From Thioclava sp. JE_KL1 (GTDB lineage: Bacteria > Pseudomonadota > Alphaproteobacteria > Rhodobacterales > Rhodobacteraceae): a DNA stretch of 64,000 bases. Made by a program: the position numbers and the translations under genes. The notes beneath the pieces were generated by a model, which saw only the letters and a list, made by a program, of their open reading frames with translations, was not told where the DNA came from and searched no databases. Below are positions 53,428 through 62,996 of this stretch, piece by piece (position 1 is the first letter of the stretch; each line of letters starts with the position of its first letter). Location: the NCBI RefSeq assembly GCF_009296265.1, contig NZ_WBJS01000004.1, positions 372,001 through 436,000 of the forward strand, written 5' to 3'.

Positions 53428-55995
53428 TCAGTAGAGGCCGCCTGCCGAGAGCGAGCCGAAATCGGCCTTCTTCTTCGGAATGACTTTCTGCTGGCCGGTC
53501 GAGGTGGTGACCGTGGTGGAGCCCGCATCGTCACGCTCGCCCTGCGCAAACAGCGGCAGGTTCGAGCCCATCGCGAAGCCGCCATCAACGACCAGCGAGC
53601 CGAGGCCCGACATGTCCTGACCGGGGCGCAGATATTCAGCCTGCACGAATTCGCCGGTGGCGGAGTCCGACAGACGCTCGCCGGTATAGCGGTTGAACTT
53701 CGCCCAGGTGCCGCCCGGCGGAACCTTGAACTTCGAGCCGCCGAATTCCTTGATCGCCTCGCGCATGAACTCGTTGAACACGGGCACACAAAGCGTGCCG
53801 CCATAGGCGTGACGGCCCAGCGAGCGCGGGTTGTCGTAGCCCATGTAGCACGAGGCCACGATGTTCGAGCTGAAGCCGGTGAACCACACGTCCTTCGCGT
53901 CGTTGGTGGTGCCGGTCTTGCCCGCGATCGGAACAGGCAGATCGACGCCATAGCCGGAGCCGCGCTTCACCACGCCCTCCATCAGCGAGATCATCTGATA
54001 GGCGGTGATCGGGTCGATGATCTGGTCGCGGTGGCTGACGATCTTCGGCCCCTGCCCCTCGGGCAGGTTCGGATCCTCGCAATTGGCGCAGCTGCGCTGA
54101 TCGTGGCGGTAGATCGTGCGGCCATAGCGGTCCTGCACGCGGTCGACCAGCGTCGGCTCCACCCGCTCGCCGCCATTGGCGAACATCGCATAGGCCGAGA
54201 TCAGGCGGAACATCGTCGTTTCCTGCGCGCCGAGCGCATTGGCGAGGAACTGACGCATATGGTCGTAGACGCCGAATTTCTCGGCATAGGCCGCGACCGT
54301 CTCCATGCCGATTTCCTGTGCGATCCGGATCGTCATCAGGTTCCGCGAATGCTCGAGCCCGGTGCGCATCGGCGTCGGGCCGTAATATTTGTTCGACGCG
54401 TTCTTCGGGCGCCACATGCCTTGGGGCGTGTTGATCTCGATCGGCGCGTCGACCACGATCGTCTCGGGCGAGAAGCCGGAATCCAGCGCCGCCGCATAGA
54501 CGAAGGGTTTGAAGTTCGAGCCCGGCTGGCGCATCGCCTGCGTGGCGCGGTTATAGACCGAGGACTGATACGAGAAGCCGCCCTGCATCGCCAGCACGCG
54601 GCCGGTATTCACGTCCATCGCCATGAAGGCGCCTTCGACCTTCGGCACCTGGCGCAGCGTCCAGCGGATGAAGGAGCCGTCGCTATCCTTCGTCATCGCG
54701 CGGACCTCGACGACGTCGCCGGTCTCCAGCAGGTCCTGCGCCTGTTTCGCGCGCGGACCGAGCTTGCCGTCATCCTTCAGCTTGCGCGCCCAGGTCACAT
54801 CCTCGGGCGGGATCCAGTGGCCGTCTTTGTCTTCCTCGATGCCTTCGATGCCGATGCGAGCCGAGCCGCCCTCGAAGCCCAGCACCACGGCCGGGTGCCA
54901 GCCGTCGATGTCGCGCGGGGCTTTCGCGGTCGAGACATCGGAGAGCGCGGCGCGCCAATCGGCTTCCTTGCCCAGCTTGTCCTCGGCGATCTTCGCCCCG
55001 GTGCCGCGCCAGACGCCCTGCTCGCGGTCGTATTTCTCCAGCGCATGTTGCAGCGCCTTCGTCGCATGGGACTGCAGATCGGGGTTCACGGTCGCGCGGA
55101 TCGTCAGGCCGCCGCCGAAGAATTCCTCTTCGCCGAAGCTTTTCGAAAGCTGGCGGCGGATTTCGTCGGTGAAGTAATCCCGCGGCGGAAGCTGCGCGCG
55201 GAACGGCGCGTAATCGCCGTTCTGAACAGATTTCAGCGGCTTGTTCTGCTCCGCCTCCATCGTCGCCTTGTCGATCCGGCCATCCTCGTACATCCGGCGC
55301 AGCACGTAGTTGCGGCGCTCCACCGCGGTCTTGTAGTCGCGCACGGGATGCAGATCGGCGGGCTTCTTCGGCAGTGCCGCGAGATAGGCGGCCTCGCCCA
55401 CCGTCAGATCGGCGAGCGGCTTGTTGAAATAGGTCTGCGCGGCAGCAGCGACCCCATAGGAGTTCTGGCCGAGATAGATCTCGTTGAGATAGAGCTCGAG
55501 AATACGGTCCTTGCTCAGTACATGCTCGATGCGCGAGGACAGGATCAGTTCCTTGATCTTGCGCTCCACCGAGCGGTCTGCAGAGAGAAGCAGGTTCTTC
55601 GTCACCTGCTGGGTGATCGTCGAGGCGCCGCGCACGTCGCGCCCGCCCGACTTCACGGCCGTAAACATCGCCGCGGCGATCCCGCGCGGGTCGAAACCGG
55701 GGTGGATGTAGAAATTCTTGTCTTCGGCCGAGACGAACGCGCCCTTTACCCGGTCGGGAATGTCGCGGATCGGCACGAAGAGGCGGCGCTGCTCGGCGAA
55801 TTCGTCGATCAGACGACCGTCGCCGTTATAGATGCGCGAAATGGTCTTCGGGCGGTATTGCGCAAGCTGGTCATAGCTCGGCAGATCGCGCGAATAGATC
55901 CAGAAGATCGCCCCGATGGTGAGCGCGGCAAAGAACAGCCCGGTCACAACCCAGGAAAACACGCCGCCGATCGAGCCGAGAATGAAACGGATCAC
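53428..55995 (-). CDS. Bifunctional penicillin-binding protein 1A
   Basis: 855 residues from GTG 55995 (AAGGGG upstream). One N-terminal membrane helix, a GT51 glycosyltransferase domain (SAEDKNFYIHPGFD, GASTITQQVTKN, LYLNEIYLGQ) and an OB-containing linker, then a class A transpeptidase domain with SNFK (serine nucleophile), SRN and GKTGTT. It polymerises and cross-links murein in the periplasm. The frame continues 24 codons upstream without a better start. Convergent with dnaB; the amidase gene lies upstream on the same strand. Confidence 0.96.
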   Translation of the reverse strand: MIRFILGSIGGVFSWVVTGLFFAALTIGAIFWIYSRDLPSYDQLAQYRPKTISRIYNGDGRLIDEFAEQRRLFVPIRDIPDRVKGAFVSAEDKNFYIHPGFDPRGIAAAMFTAVKSGGRDVRGASTITQQVTKNLLLSADRSVERKIKELILSSRIEHVLSKDRILELYLNEIYLGQNSYGVAAAAQTYFNKPLADLTVGEAAYLAALPKKPADLHPVRDYKTAVERRNYVLRRMYEDGRIDKATMEAEQNKPLKSVQNGDYAPFRAQLPPRDYFTDEIRRQLSKSFGEEEFFGGGLTIRATVNPDLQSHATKALQHALEKYDREQGVWRGTGAKIAEDKLGKEADWRAALSDVSTAKAPRDIDGWHPAVVLGFEGGSARIGIEGIEEDKDGHWIPPEDVTWARKLKDDGKLGPRAKQAQDLLETGDVVEVRAMTKDSDGSFIRWTLRQVPKVEGAFMAMDVNTGRVLAMQGGFSYQSSVYNRATQAMRQPGSNFKPFVYAAALDSGFSPETIVVDAPIEINTPQGMWRPKNASNKYYGPTPMRTGLEHSRNLMTIRIAQEIGMETVAAYAEKFGVYDHMRQFLANALGAQETTMFRLISAYAMFANGGERVEPTLVDRVQDRYGRTIYRHDQRSCANCEDPNLPEGQGPKIVSHRDQIIDPITAYQMISLMEGVVKRGSGYGVDLPVPIAGKTGTTNDAKDVWFTGFSSNIVASCYMGYDNPRSLGRHAYGGTLCVPVFNEFMREAIKEFGGSKFKVPPGGTWAKFNRYTGERLSDSATGEFVQAEYLRPGQDMSGLGSLVVDGGFAMGSNLPLFAQGERDDAGSTTVTTSTGQQKVIPKKKADFGSLSAGGLY

Positions 55996-56162
55996 AGATA
56001 CACCCCTTGCCTCGGGGCAGATCACCCCATCGCGCCAGCCTATACATCGCGCCTTCGTGACGGTCAAAGTAATGTGCGCTCACGCTTCCGAGAAGACTCC
56101 GGATGGTCACAATCCCGCTCAATGGGCGGATGACCGCGCGTCAGACCGGGAACAAAACGCGA

Positions 56163-57377
56163 TTATTGGCGCAAAAGCTTCGCTTCCGCCGCATCGCCCT
56201 GCGCCCATGTCTCGACGCCCTTCGTGATCGCCTCGGCCATTCGTGCGCGCCAATCGGGATCCTTGAGCCGCGCGCGATCGGCGGGAGACGATAGGAAGCC
56301 CAGCTCCACGAGAACCGAAGGGATATCGGGCGATTTCAGCACCGAGAAATTCGCGCCCTGCACCGGGCGTTTGTGCATATGCAGCCCCGCGCCCTTGATC
56401 GCGCCCGCCAGCACCTGCGACAGCCGGACCGAGCGCGGCTGCGTATCGCGCCGTGCCAGATCGACGAGGATATGGGTGATCGCATCGCCCTGCCCCTTCA
56501 GATCGACCCCTGCAAGGATATCGTCGCGGTCGTGGCGCTGCACGAGCTTGCGGGTCGCCTCGGTTTCGGCGTGATCGGCGAGCCGATAGATGGTGGAGCC
56601 CGTCGCCTTTCCCTCGGCGATGGAATCGGCATGAAGCGAGATGAAGATATCCGCGCCCGACGCCCGCGCCACGGTCACGCGGGTTTCGAGCGGCACGAAC
56701 ACGTCCTGATCGCGGGTCATCACCACCTCCATCCCCGCCCGACGCATCGCATCGCGCAGCTGCCGTGCGAAGCCCAGCACAATATCGGCCTCATGCGCGC
56801 CACCATCCTCCGCCCCCGGATCGATGCCGCCATGGCCGGGATCGAGCACCACTTTCAGCGGCCGCGACCCATCCTGACGGCGATGCGGCGCGACGGTCGG
56901 CGCGGGTTGCGGCAGATCCCACAGCGCGGAATCGGCGGCCCCCTTGCGCGGGGTGAACTTCGCCGCCGGCACCTGCGCCAGCGTCAGCGCGATCTCGGGG
57001 TCGCCCTTGGTGCGTTCCTCCGAGGTGACGAGGCGCATCGGATGGGCAAGCTCGGCCACCAGCCGCGACCAGCCGGGCCGAAACTTGCCCCAGCGCAGCC
57101 CTTTGATCGCATCGCTGCCCTTGAGCAGATTTTCGGGTGGGTTGGCCCCGAAATTCACCTCGCGGAAATCGATGACGAGCCGGTAGGGATCGGCCAGCAG
57201 AAAGGCGCGATACGGCACGGGCTGACTGATCCCGAGCGTGATCGCGACCTTATCGCCGTTTTGCGCGATCTGGCTGCGCTCGGGCGCATATTGCGCCAGG
57301 GCAGACAGGTCCTGCGCCCGCGCAGGCAGAGCCAGCGCGAGAGACATCGCGAGAAGTAGAATGAACCGCCCGATCAT
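56163..57377 (-). CDS. N-acetylmuramoyl-L-alanine amidase, AmiC type
   Basis: 404 residues. Signal peptide (to about 21, ARA-QD), an AMIN domain (about 30-130, targeting to the septum) and a zinc amidase_3 domain: VVLDPGHGGIDPGAEDG (His ligand), HEADIVLGFA (Glu), ISLHADS (His) and VELGFLSSPAD (catalytic Glu). It cuts the peptide from murein during cell separation. It lies upstream of the PBP1A gene, a grouping common in alphaproteobacteria. Confidence 0.95.
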   Translation of the reverse strand: MIGRFILLLAMSLALALPARAQDLSALAQYAPERSQIAQNGDKVAITLGISQPVPYRAFLLADPYRLVIDFREVNFGANPPENLLKGSDAIKGLRWGKFRPGWSRLVAELAHPMRLVTSEERTKGDPEIALTLAQVPAAKFTPRKGAADSALWDLPQPAPTVAPHRRQDGSRPLKVVLDPGHGGIDPGAEDGGAHEADIVLGFARQLRDAMRRAGMEVVMTRDQDVFVPLETRVTVARASGADIFISLHADSIAEGKATGSTIYRLADHAETEATRKLVQRHDRDDILAGVDLKGQGDAITHILVDLARRDTQPRSVRLSQVLAGAIKGAGLHMHKRPVQGANFSVLKSPDIPSVLVELGFLSSPADRARLKDPDWRARMAEAITKGVETWAQGDAAEAKLLRQ

Positions 57378-57465
57378 ACGCGCCCCGTTTTTATGCGCTT
57401 TCGTTTTGCGGGCACTATAGCGGCCGGGGTCGCGCGGAGCAAAGGGCGAATGGGCCCCTTTGGCT

Positions 57466-57584
57466 CGAGGCGACCAGCCCCAGCGGCGCGTGGCGATGTC
57501 ACCTCAAGCACGACCGACTTACGGGCTTACGAGATAAACCGCCCAGCCACCGAAGGTGCGACGCGCCCACCCAAGGATCGGGCG
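57466..57584 (-). repeat. Dispersed double-hairpin repeat R1, copy D (internally deleted)
   Basis: On the minus strand hairpin 1 (GCGCCCGATCC TTGGGTGGGC), spacer GGTTTATCTCGTAAGCCCG nearly as in copy C, then a hairpin 2 that lacks about 30 bp (only GGGGCTGGTCGCC remains). Confidence 0.7.
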
Positions 57585-57601
57585 CGTCCCTCATCGCGAC
57601 C

Positions 57602-58741
57602 TCAGCGGTTCTCCATGAAGCTCCGCAGCCGCTTGATCCCCTCGGCGACTCGCTCGGGGCTTTGCGCATAGGAAAAACGGATCGTCTGCGCGCCGCGATG
57701 GGGGTCGAAATCCATCCCCGGCGTGACCGCCACCCCGACGCTCTCGAGGATTTCCGCGGCGAAAGCGGCGCTATCCTCAGTTAGCTCCGACACGTCAGCA
57801 TAGAGGTAGAACGCCCCGTCAGGCGGCGCGATCCGGGTGAAGCCCATCTTCGGCAGCTCTTCGAGCAGCATCTGCCGGCTCTGCCCGTAGCGCGCGACGT
57901 TCTCGGCCATCTCGTCGAGGCTCTCCAGCGCGCCCAAGGCCGCAACCTGGCTCGCATGGGGGGCGCAGATGAACATATGCTGGGCGAGGCGTTCGACCGT
58001 GCGCAGATGGCTTTCCGGCACCACCATCCAGCCCACGCGCCAGCCCGTCATCGAGAAGTATTTCGAGAAGGAGTTGATCACGAAGACGTCGTCGCTGATC
58101 TCCAGCGCCGAGACCGCACGGCCCTCATATTGCAGCCCATGATAGATCTCGTCCGAGATGAAGGCGATGTCGCGGGCCTGACAATGCTCGATCAGCGCCT
58201 GCAGCTCCGGCTTGCCCAGCATCGTGCCCGACGGGTTGCCCGGCGAAGCCACGATCAGCCCGGCCAGATCGTCCGGGATTTCCTCGGGCGTCGGCTGGTA
58301 GCGGTTCTGCGCCTCAGTCGGAATGCCCACCGGCTCGATCGAAAGCGCCTTGAGGATCTGGCGGTAGCTCGGATAACCCGGCTCGCCCAGCCCCACCTTG
58401 TCGCCCACATCGAACAGCGCCGTGAAGGCCAGTTGGAACGCCCCGGACGAGCCCGACGTGATGACCACGCGCGCGGGATCCAGATCGATGTCGTACCAAC
58501 GCTTGTAGAGCTTCGCGATCCCCTCGCGCAGATAGGGCAGCCCCAGCGCCACCGTGTAGCCCATCGGCTGGCTCTCCAGCGCCTCGGCCAGACGGCGCTT
58601 GGCGGCTTTCGGCGCGGAGGTACCCGGCTGGCCCACTTCCATATGCACGATGTCGCGGCCCGCAGCCTCCGCCTCTGCCGCCATGCGCAGCACATCCATC
58701 GCGATGAACGGTTCCACCTGCCCGCGTTTCGACTGCCGCAT
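57602..58741 (-). CDS. Class I/II pyridoxal-phosphate aminotransferase
   Basis: 379 residues. PLP site SFSKYFSMTGWRVGW with the Schiff-base lysine (about 229), SPGNPSGT and ISDEIYHGL, and the Arg of RFSYAQSPE. Fold type I aminotransferase of the aspartate/alanine group; donor and acceptor cannot be assigned. ATG with GAGAAGG upstream. No partner genes. Confidence 0.93.
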   Translation of the reverse strand: MRQSKRGQVEPFIAMDVLRMAAEAEAAGRDIVHMEVGQPGTSAPKAAKRRLAEALESQPMGYTVALGLPYLREGIAKLYKRWYDIDLDPARVVITSGSSGAFQLAFTALFDVGDKVGLGEPGYPSYRQILKALSIEPVGIPTEAQNRYQPTPEEIPDDLAGLIVASPGNPSGTMLGKPELQALIEHCQARDIAFISDEIYHGLQYEGRAVSALEISDDVFVINSFSKYFSMTGWRVGWMVVPESHLRTVERLAQHMFICAPHASQVAALGALESLDEMAENVARYGQSRQMLLEELPKMGFTRIAPPDGAFYLYADVSELTEDSAAFAAEILESVGVAVTPGMDFDPHRGAQTIRFSYAQSPERVAEGIKRLRSFMENR

Positions 58742-58944
58742 CCGCCTTCTCCTTGCCGCTTGAGATTTCGCCCAAGGGGTTAGGCCGAAGCCACCCGAGC
58801 GTCAATGCGGCGTCACTGCACACATCTGCCGCCGCGCGCCTCGCGATGAAGCCGCGTCCTGCGCGCTAACGCCCTCTTGATCCCGCGCGCCCGAGCGGTC
58901 AGGTTGCTTGCGAACCAACAGGACCCGATCCAAAGGATACGCCC

Positions 58945-59715
58945 ATGCTCCGCACGCTTCTGGCCGCGACCGCCTTCGCCGCGCTCGCCACGGCCGCCCC
59001 GCTCACCCCGGCAGCCGCGCAGAATTTCGACTTCGCCAATATGTCCGACAGCCAGAAATCCGCCTTCGGCGACGCCGTGCGCGAGTATCTGATGGCCAAT
59101 CCGCAGGTTCTGGTCGAGGCGATCAACGAGCTGGAAGCCAAGCAGCAAGCCCAGCAAGCCGATAACGACAAGCAGCTGATCAAGACCAATGCGAAGGATA
59201 TCTTCGAGGACGGTTACAGCTGGGTCGGCGGCAATCCCGATGGCGACATCACCGTCGTCGAGTTCATGGATTACAAATGCACCTACTGCAAAAAAGCCTA
59301 TGACGAGGTCTCGGACCTGATCTCGAAAGACGGCAATATCCGCTTCATCGTCAAGGAGTTCCCGATCCTCGGCCAGCAATCGGAACTGGCGGCGCGCTTC
59401 GCGGTCGCGACGAAGCAAATCGACGGCGACGACGCCTATGCGAAGATGCACGACACACTGATGAAGGCGCGTGGCAATCTCACCGTCGAAAGCCTGAGCC
59501 AGATCGCCAAGGATCAGGGCCTCGATCCCGCTCCGATCCTCAAGCAGATGAACGATGACAAGGTGACCGAGGTGCTGCGTCAGAACTACCAGCTGGCACA
59601 GCGCATGGCGATTTCGGGCACCCCGGCCTTCGTGATCGGCGGGCAGCTGCTGCGCGGCTACGCGCCGGAAGCAGCAATGGCGAAAATGGTCGCCGAAGAG
59701 CGCAACGCCGAGTGA
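58945..59715 (+). CDS. DsbA-family thiol-disulfide oxidoreductase
   Basis: 256 residues. Signal peptide to about 26 (AAA-QN), a helical N-terminal region with MANPQVLVEAINELEAK, the active site FMDYKCTYCKKAYD (CTYC, about 111-114) and cis-Pro region SGTPAFVIGG. The N-terminal DUF and fold resemble ScsC/BdbD-like periplasmic DsbA proteins. It probably forms or isomerises disulfides. AAAGG precedes ATG. Has its own terminator. Confidence 0.92.
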   Translation: MLRTLLAATAFAALATAAPLTPAAAQNFDFANMSDSQKSAFGDAVREYLMANPQVLVEAINELEAKQQAQQADNDKQLIKTNAKDIFEDGYSWVGGNPDGDITVVEFMDYKCTYCKKAYDEVSDLISKDGNIRFIVKEFPILGQQSELAARFAVATKQIDGDDAYAKMHDTLMKARGNLTVESLSQIAKDQGLDPAPILKQMNDDKVTEVLRQNYQLAQRMAISGTPAFVIGGQLLRGYAPEAAMAKMVAEERNAE

Positions 59716-59775
59716 TCCGCACCTGAAGAACGCCGCACAAGGCCTTCTTCGGATTGAGAATTGCAAGATTACAAG

Positions 59776-59811
59776 CGCCGTCCGTGTCCATCGCGATCCG
59801 GGCGGCGTTTT
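59776..59811 (+). terminator. Terminator of the DsbA-like gene
   Basis: CGCCGTCC / GGGCGGCG with one wobble pair and a 16-base loop, then TTTTC. Confidence 0.7.
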
Positions 59812-59899
59812 CATGTCGTTTACCGTGAGAGTCCAAAGTTTTCACGTCTTAGGGGGCCGTTAATGGATCGGGCGTAGCCTGCCCTCGAAAAGGACTGTG

Positions 59900-60196
59900 A
59901 TGCGACTCGAATTGCTGCTTATGACCCTCTCGGTGCTCTGCGCGCCGATCGCCGCCCTCGGCATGCTGCCAGAGGACCGACCGGGGCTTTACCTCGTCGT
60001 GGTCCCGCCCTGGCGCGCCGCCGATCAGGTGATCGCCGCCGCAGGGGCGCACCCCGTGGGGCCGGTGCGCGCGCCCTTGGGGGAATTCGCGGCAGCAGAT
60101 GCGCCGGGCACGCTCGCCCGGCTGCGGGCGGCCGGCGCATGGGTCGTTCTCGACGCCAAGAAAATGGCCTGGCTCTGCGGGGCGGCCGAGATTTGA
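59900..60196 (+). CDS. Small protein with an N-terminal membrane segment
   Basis: 98 residues. Residues 3-22 ([20 protein letters not shown]) are a signal or anchor; the rest ([38 protein letters not shown]) looks like a small alpha/beta domain. AAAGGA precedes ATG 59900. The chemotaxis receptor gene starts 10 bp after its stop, so the two are one operon. No family recognised. Confidence 0.8.
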   Translation: MRLELLLMTLSVLCAPIAALGMLPEDRPGLYLVVVPPWRAADQVIAAAGAHPVGPVRAPLGEFAAADAPGTLARLRAAGAWVVLDAKKMAWLCGAAEI

Positions 60197-60206
60197 GGGA
60201 CCTCTG

Positions 60207-61952
60207 ATGACTGACGGGAACACCGCTGGGCCGACCACTGTGCAAGCGCCACAAAAAGACGCGCATATGCGCCAGGTGCGGAAATTGCTGGCCTTCGGGA
60301 CAGTCGCCATGGCCGCCATCGTCACGGCAACCGCCTATCTGGTGGGCACGGCTTTCCTCGTGGCCAGCGTGACCGCCTCGGTCTTCGCCTCCGCCGCTCT
60401 ACTCGGGTGGCGGATGCGCGACCGGCGGCGCGGCAACACCATCCTCGCGCAAGGGGTGATCGGTCAAGCCGTGGCCCTCACCGCCGCGCTCTCCGGGCAT
60501 CCGTGGCAAATCGATGCGCACCTTTCGTTTTTCGCGCTGATGGCGGTTTTGATCGTGCTGGTCGACAACCGCGCGATCTTTTTCGCCGCGGCGACCATCG
60601 TGGTGCACCACCTCGCGCTCTCCGTCCTTATGCCCAGCCTGATCTATCCCAGCGCGGATATCTGGGAAAATGTCTCGCGCTCGCTTTTCCACGGCGCGAC
60701 CGTCGCCATCGAAACGGCGGTGCTCGTCTATGCCGTGCTCAACCGCCGCCGCATGGAAAGCTCGATGGAAGAGCGTATGGCAGAGGCGATCGACGCCACC
60801 GCCCAAGCCGACGAAGCCCGTCGCCAAGCGGAGGGAGAGACCACGCGCGCCCAGCAGATGCAGGACGCCGCGAGCGAGGCCGCCCAAAAGGCAGAGGCGC
60901 TGCGCGTCGATGCGGAACGCAACGCGCGCGAGGTCGAAGAAGCGACCCGCCTCGCCCGCTTGGCCGAAGAAGATCTCGCCCAGGAACGTGCCGAAACCAC
61001 AGCGCGCCAGACTCGCGTCGTCGAAGCACTCGAAATCGCGCTGCAGCAACTCTCGCGCAAGGACCTCAAGGCCCGGCTTGGCGAGGTGGATGCGGATTAC
61101 GCGGGGCTCGCCCTCAATTTCAACACGGCGATTGAACAACTCGAAGGCGCCATCGCCCTCGTTACCGGCCACAGCGTCGACATCCGCCAACAGATCGGCG
61201 AGATCAGCGCCGCCTCCGCCTCCCTCTCGACCCGGGCCGAGAAGCAATCGGGCACCCTTGCCGACGCAGCCGCCTCGCTCAACGAATTGACCTCCTCGGT
61301 GCAATCGGGCGCGAAAATGGCAGCCGAGGCCGCGAGTGCCGCCAGCAATGCGGAAACCGTCGCCAAGGAAAGTGCCGCGGTGGTCAGCGAGTCGATCCGC
61401 GCGATGAACGAAATCGAAACCAGTTCGAAACAGATCGAGCGCATCACCTCGGTGATCGACGATATCGCCTTCCAGACCAACCTCCTTGCGCTCAACGCCG
61501 GTGTGGAAGCCGCCCGCGCAGGTGAGGCCGGTCGCGGCTTCGCCGTCGTCGCCTCTGAAGTGCGCGACCTCGCGCAGCGCTCCTCCGCCTCCGCAAAAGA
61601 GATCACCGCACTGATCGAAGCCTCGGGCCAACAGGTCAGCACCGGCGTCGAACTCGTCAGCAAGACCGTCGCCTCGCTCGAAGGCATCGTGAAATCGGTC
61701 GAAGAGATTTCGCAGCGCGTCGCCCAGATGGCGCGCTCCTCCGAGGAGCAATCCCGCACCCTCGCGGCGATCAACGGCTCGGTCGAACAGCTCGACCACG
61801 CCACCCGCCAGAATGTCGCGATGTTTGAAGAAACCACCGCTGCAAGCAAAATGCTCGATGACCTCGCCGAGGCGCTCCGCGAAGCCGTGACGCAATTCTC
61901 GACCTCCCCCGCTGTGATGGAGGACCGAGAAGCGCTTCCGCGGGCGAGCTGA
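60207..61952 (+). CDS. Methyl-accepting chemotaxis protein without periplasmic sensor domain
   Basis: 581 residues. The first 190 hold about six membrane helices with almost no external loop; a coiled-coil/HAMP-like stretch follows (about 200-310) and the signalling domain (about 320-560) has the hairpin tip [37 protein letters not shown]. The lack of a ligand domain suggests that it senses membrane or redox state rather than a solute; inference. No C-terminal CheR pentapeptide is seen. Second gene after the small membrane protein. Confidence 0.93.
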   Translation: MTDGNTAGPTTVQAPQKDAHMRQVRKLLAFGTVAMAAIVTATAYLVGTAFLVASVTASVFASAALLGWRMRDRRRGNTILAQGVIGQAVALTAALSGHPWQIDAHLSFFALMAVLIVLVDNRAIFFAAATIVVHHLALSVLMPSLIYPSADIWENVSRSLFHGATVAIETAVLVYAVLNRRRMESSMEERMAEAIDATAQADEARRQAEGETTRAQQMQDAASEAAQKAEALRVDAERNAREVEEATRLARLAEEDLAQERAETTARQTRVVEALEIALQQLSRKDLKARLGEVDADYAGLALNFNTAIEQLEGAIALVTGHSVDIRQQIGEISAASASLSTRAEKQSGTLADAAASLNELTSSVQSGAKMAAEAASAASNAETVAKESAAVVSESIRAMNEIETSSKQIERITSVIDDIAFQTNLLALNAGVEAARAGEAGRGFAVVASEVRDLAQRSSASAKEITALIEASGQQVSTGVELVSKTVASLEGIVKSVEEISQRVAQMARSSEEQSRTLAAINGSVEQLDHATRQNVAMFEETTAASKMLDDLAEALREAVTQFSTSPAVMEDREALPRAS

Positions 61953-62087
61953 CGACTACCCCGGCTCAATAGCCGGAGCGCTCGACCGCGGCGAGGGCCA
62001 TGCCGCTCGCCGAGGCCCGCGACGCGGCAAGTCGATCGCGTTGGGCTGCGAACCGGATAGGACTGCGTGCAAAATGTTTGCCGCGAT

Positions 62088-62118
62088 AAAAAAGCCGGCG
62101 CGGTGAGGCGCCGGCTTT
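62088..62118. terminator. Bidirectional terminator between receptor and DUF1236 genes
   Basis: AAAGCCGGCGC / GCGCCGGCTTT with loop GGTGAG; T-run longer on the minus strand. Confidence 0.9.
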
Positions 62119-62142
62119 CTTGGTGGTATTTGTCATCGAGCC

Positions 62143-62841
62143 TTACGAGGCGGGCACGACGTAGACGATCGTACGGCTATCAGGGTTCACGAAGACCGTG
62201 TTGTCGTTGATGTTGCCATAGGCATAGGTGCTGTCCGGCACCGGCGTCAGCGTCACCATGTCCGGAATGACCTTGCCGGTCGCGACTTCCCCGTCGAGAT
62301 AGACCGGCGCGACGGGATGCTTCTCGACCCAGGTGATCGTGGTGGGTTCGGGCTTGGCCGCAGCGCCGACACCGGCGGAACCGATCAGCGCGCCGAGCAC
62401 GGCGCCCACGGGACCACCCACGGCCGCACCGGCTGCGCCACCAGCAGCAGCACCGGTCAGGGCCGCGGCACCCTGACCATCCTTGCTAGCGTTGTCGCCC
62501 GGGACCTGGATCTGGTTCACGGTGACCGATTGCGGGCCGGTCGACAAAAGCGCCATCTGGCCGTCGACCATCACACCCAGCTGACCTGCGGGCGCATAGC
62601 CATTCATACCATCGAAAGTCACCTGACAAATCGTGCCATCAGGCAGACAGCCTTCCACCGGAACGATGGTGCCGTCGGAGACCGTCGCGATCGTTTTCGA
62701 CGAGGCCTCGATCCCGGCATGGATATCGAACTCACCTTGGGCGGTGGCCATCAGCGGCGGGCTGGTCTCGGCAAAAGCGGTACCGGCGATCATGGTGGTG
62801 CTGGCGGCAGCAGCGAGGATAGTTGCGAACTTGCGGGTCAT
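62143..62841 (-). CDS. Exported DUF1236 protein with SH3-like N-terminal part
   Basis: 232 residues from ATG 62841 (GAAGGAGGT upstream). Signal peptide to about 24 (AFA-ET), an SH3b-like segment (about 30-100, with IHAGIEASSKTIATVSDGT and CQVTFDGMNGYAPAGQLG), a Gly/Ala-rich helix pair (AAAGGAAGAAVGGPVGA) that could span a membrane, and the DUF1236 end (VYLDGEVATGKVIPDMVTL, SRTIVYVVPAS). Envelope protein of unknown function. Confidence 0.85.
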   Translation of the reverse strand: MTRKFATILAAAASTTMIAGTAFAETSPPLMATAQGEFDIHAGIEASSKTIATVSDGTIVPVEGCLPDGTICQVTFDGMNGYAPAGQLGVMVDGQMALLSTGPQSVTVNQIQVPGDNASKDGQGAAALTGAAAGGAAGAAVGGPVGAVLGALIGSAGVGAAAKPEPTTITWVEKHPVAPVYLDGEVATGKVIPDMVTLTPVPDSTYAYGNINDNTVFVNPDSRTIVYVVPAS

Positions 62842-62996
62842 TGGAATTACCTCCTTCATTACCCTGACCGCCACGAGGGACGGCCTCTCTCCGTTGTGGG
62901 GAGGGAAATGTGGAGGGGCGCCAATTCGTTCCCCCGGAACCCTATCACGGCAGCGTGATATGGGCCGATTTCGGGGGCGCTGCGGCACTTTTCCGC

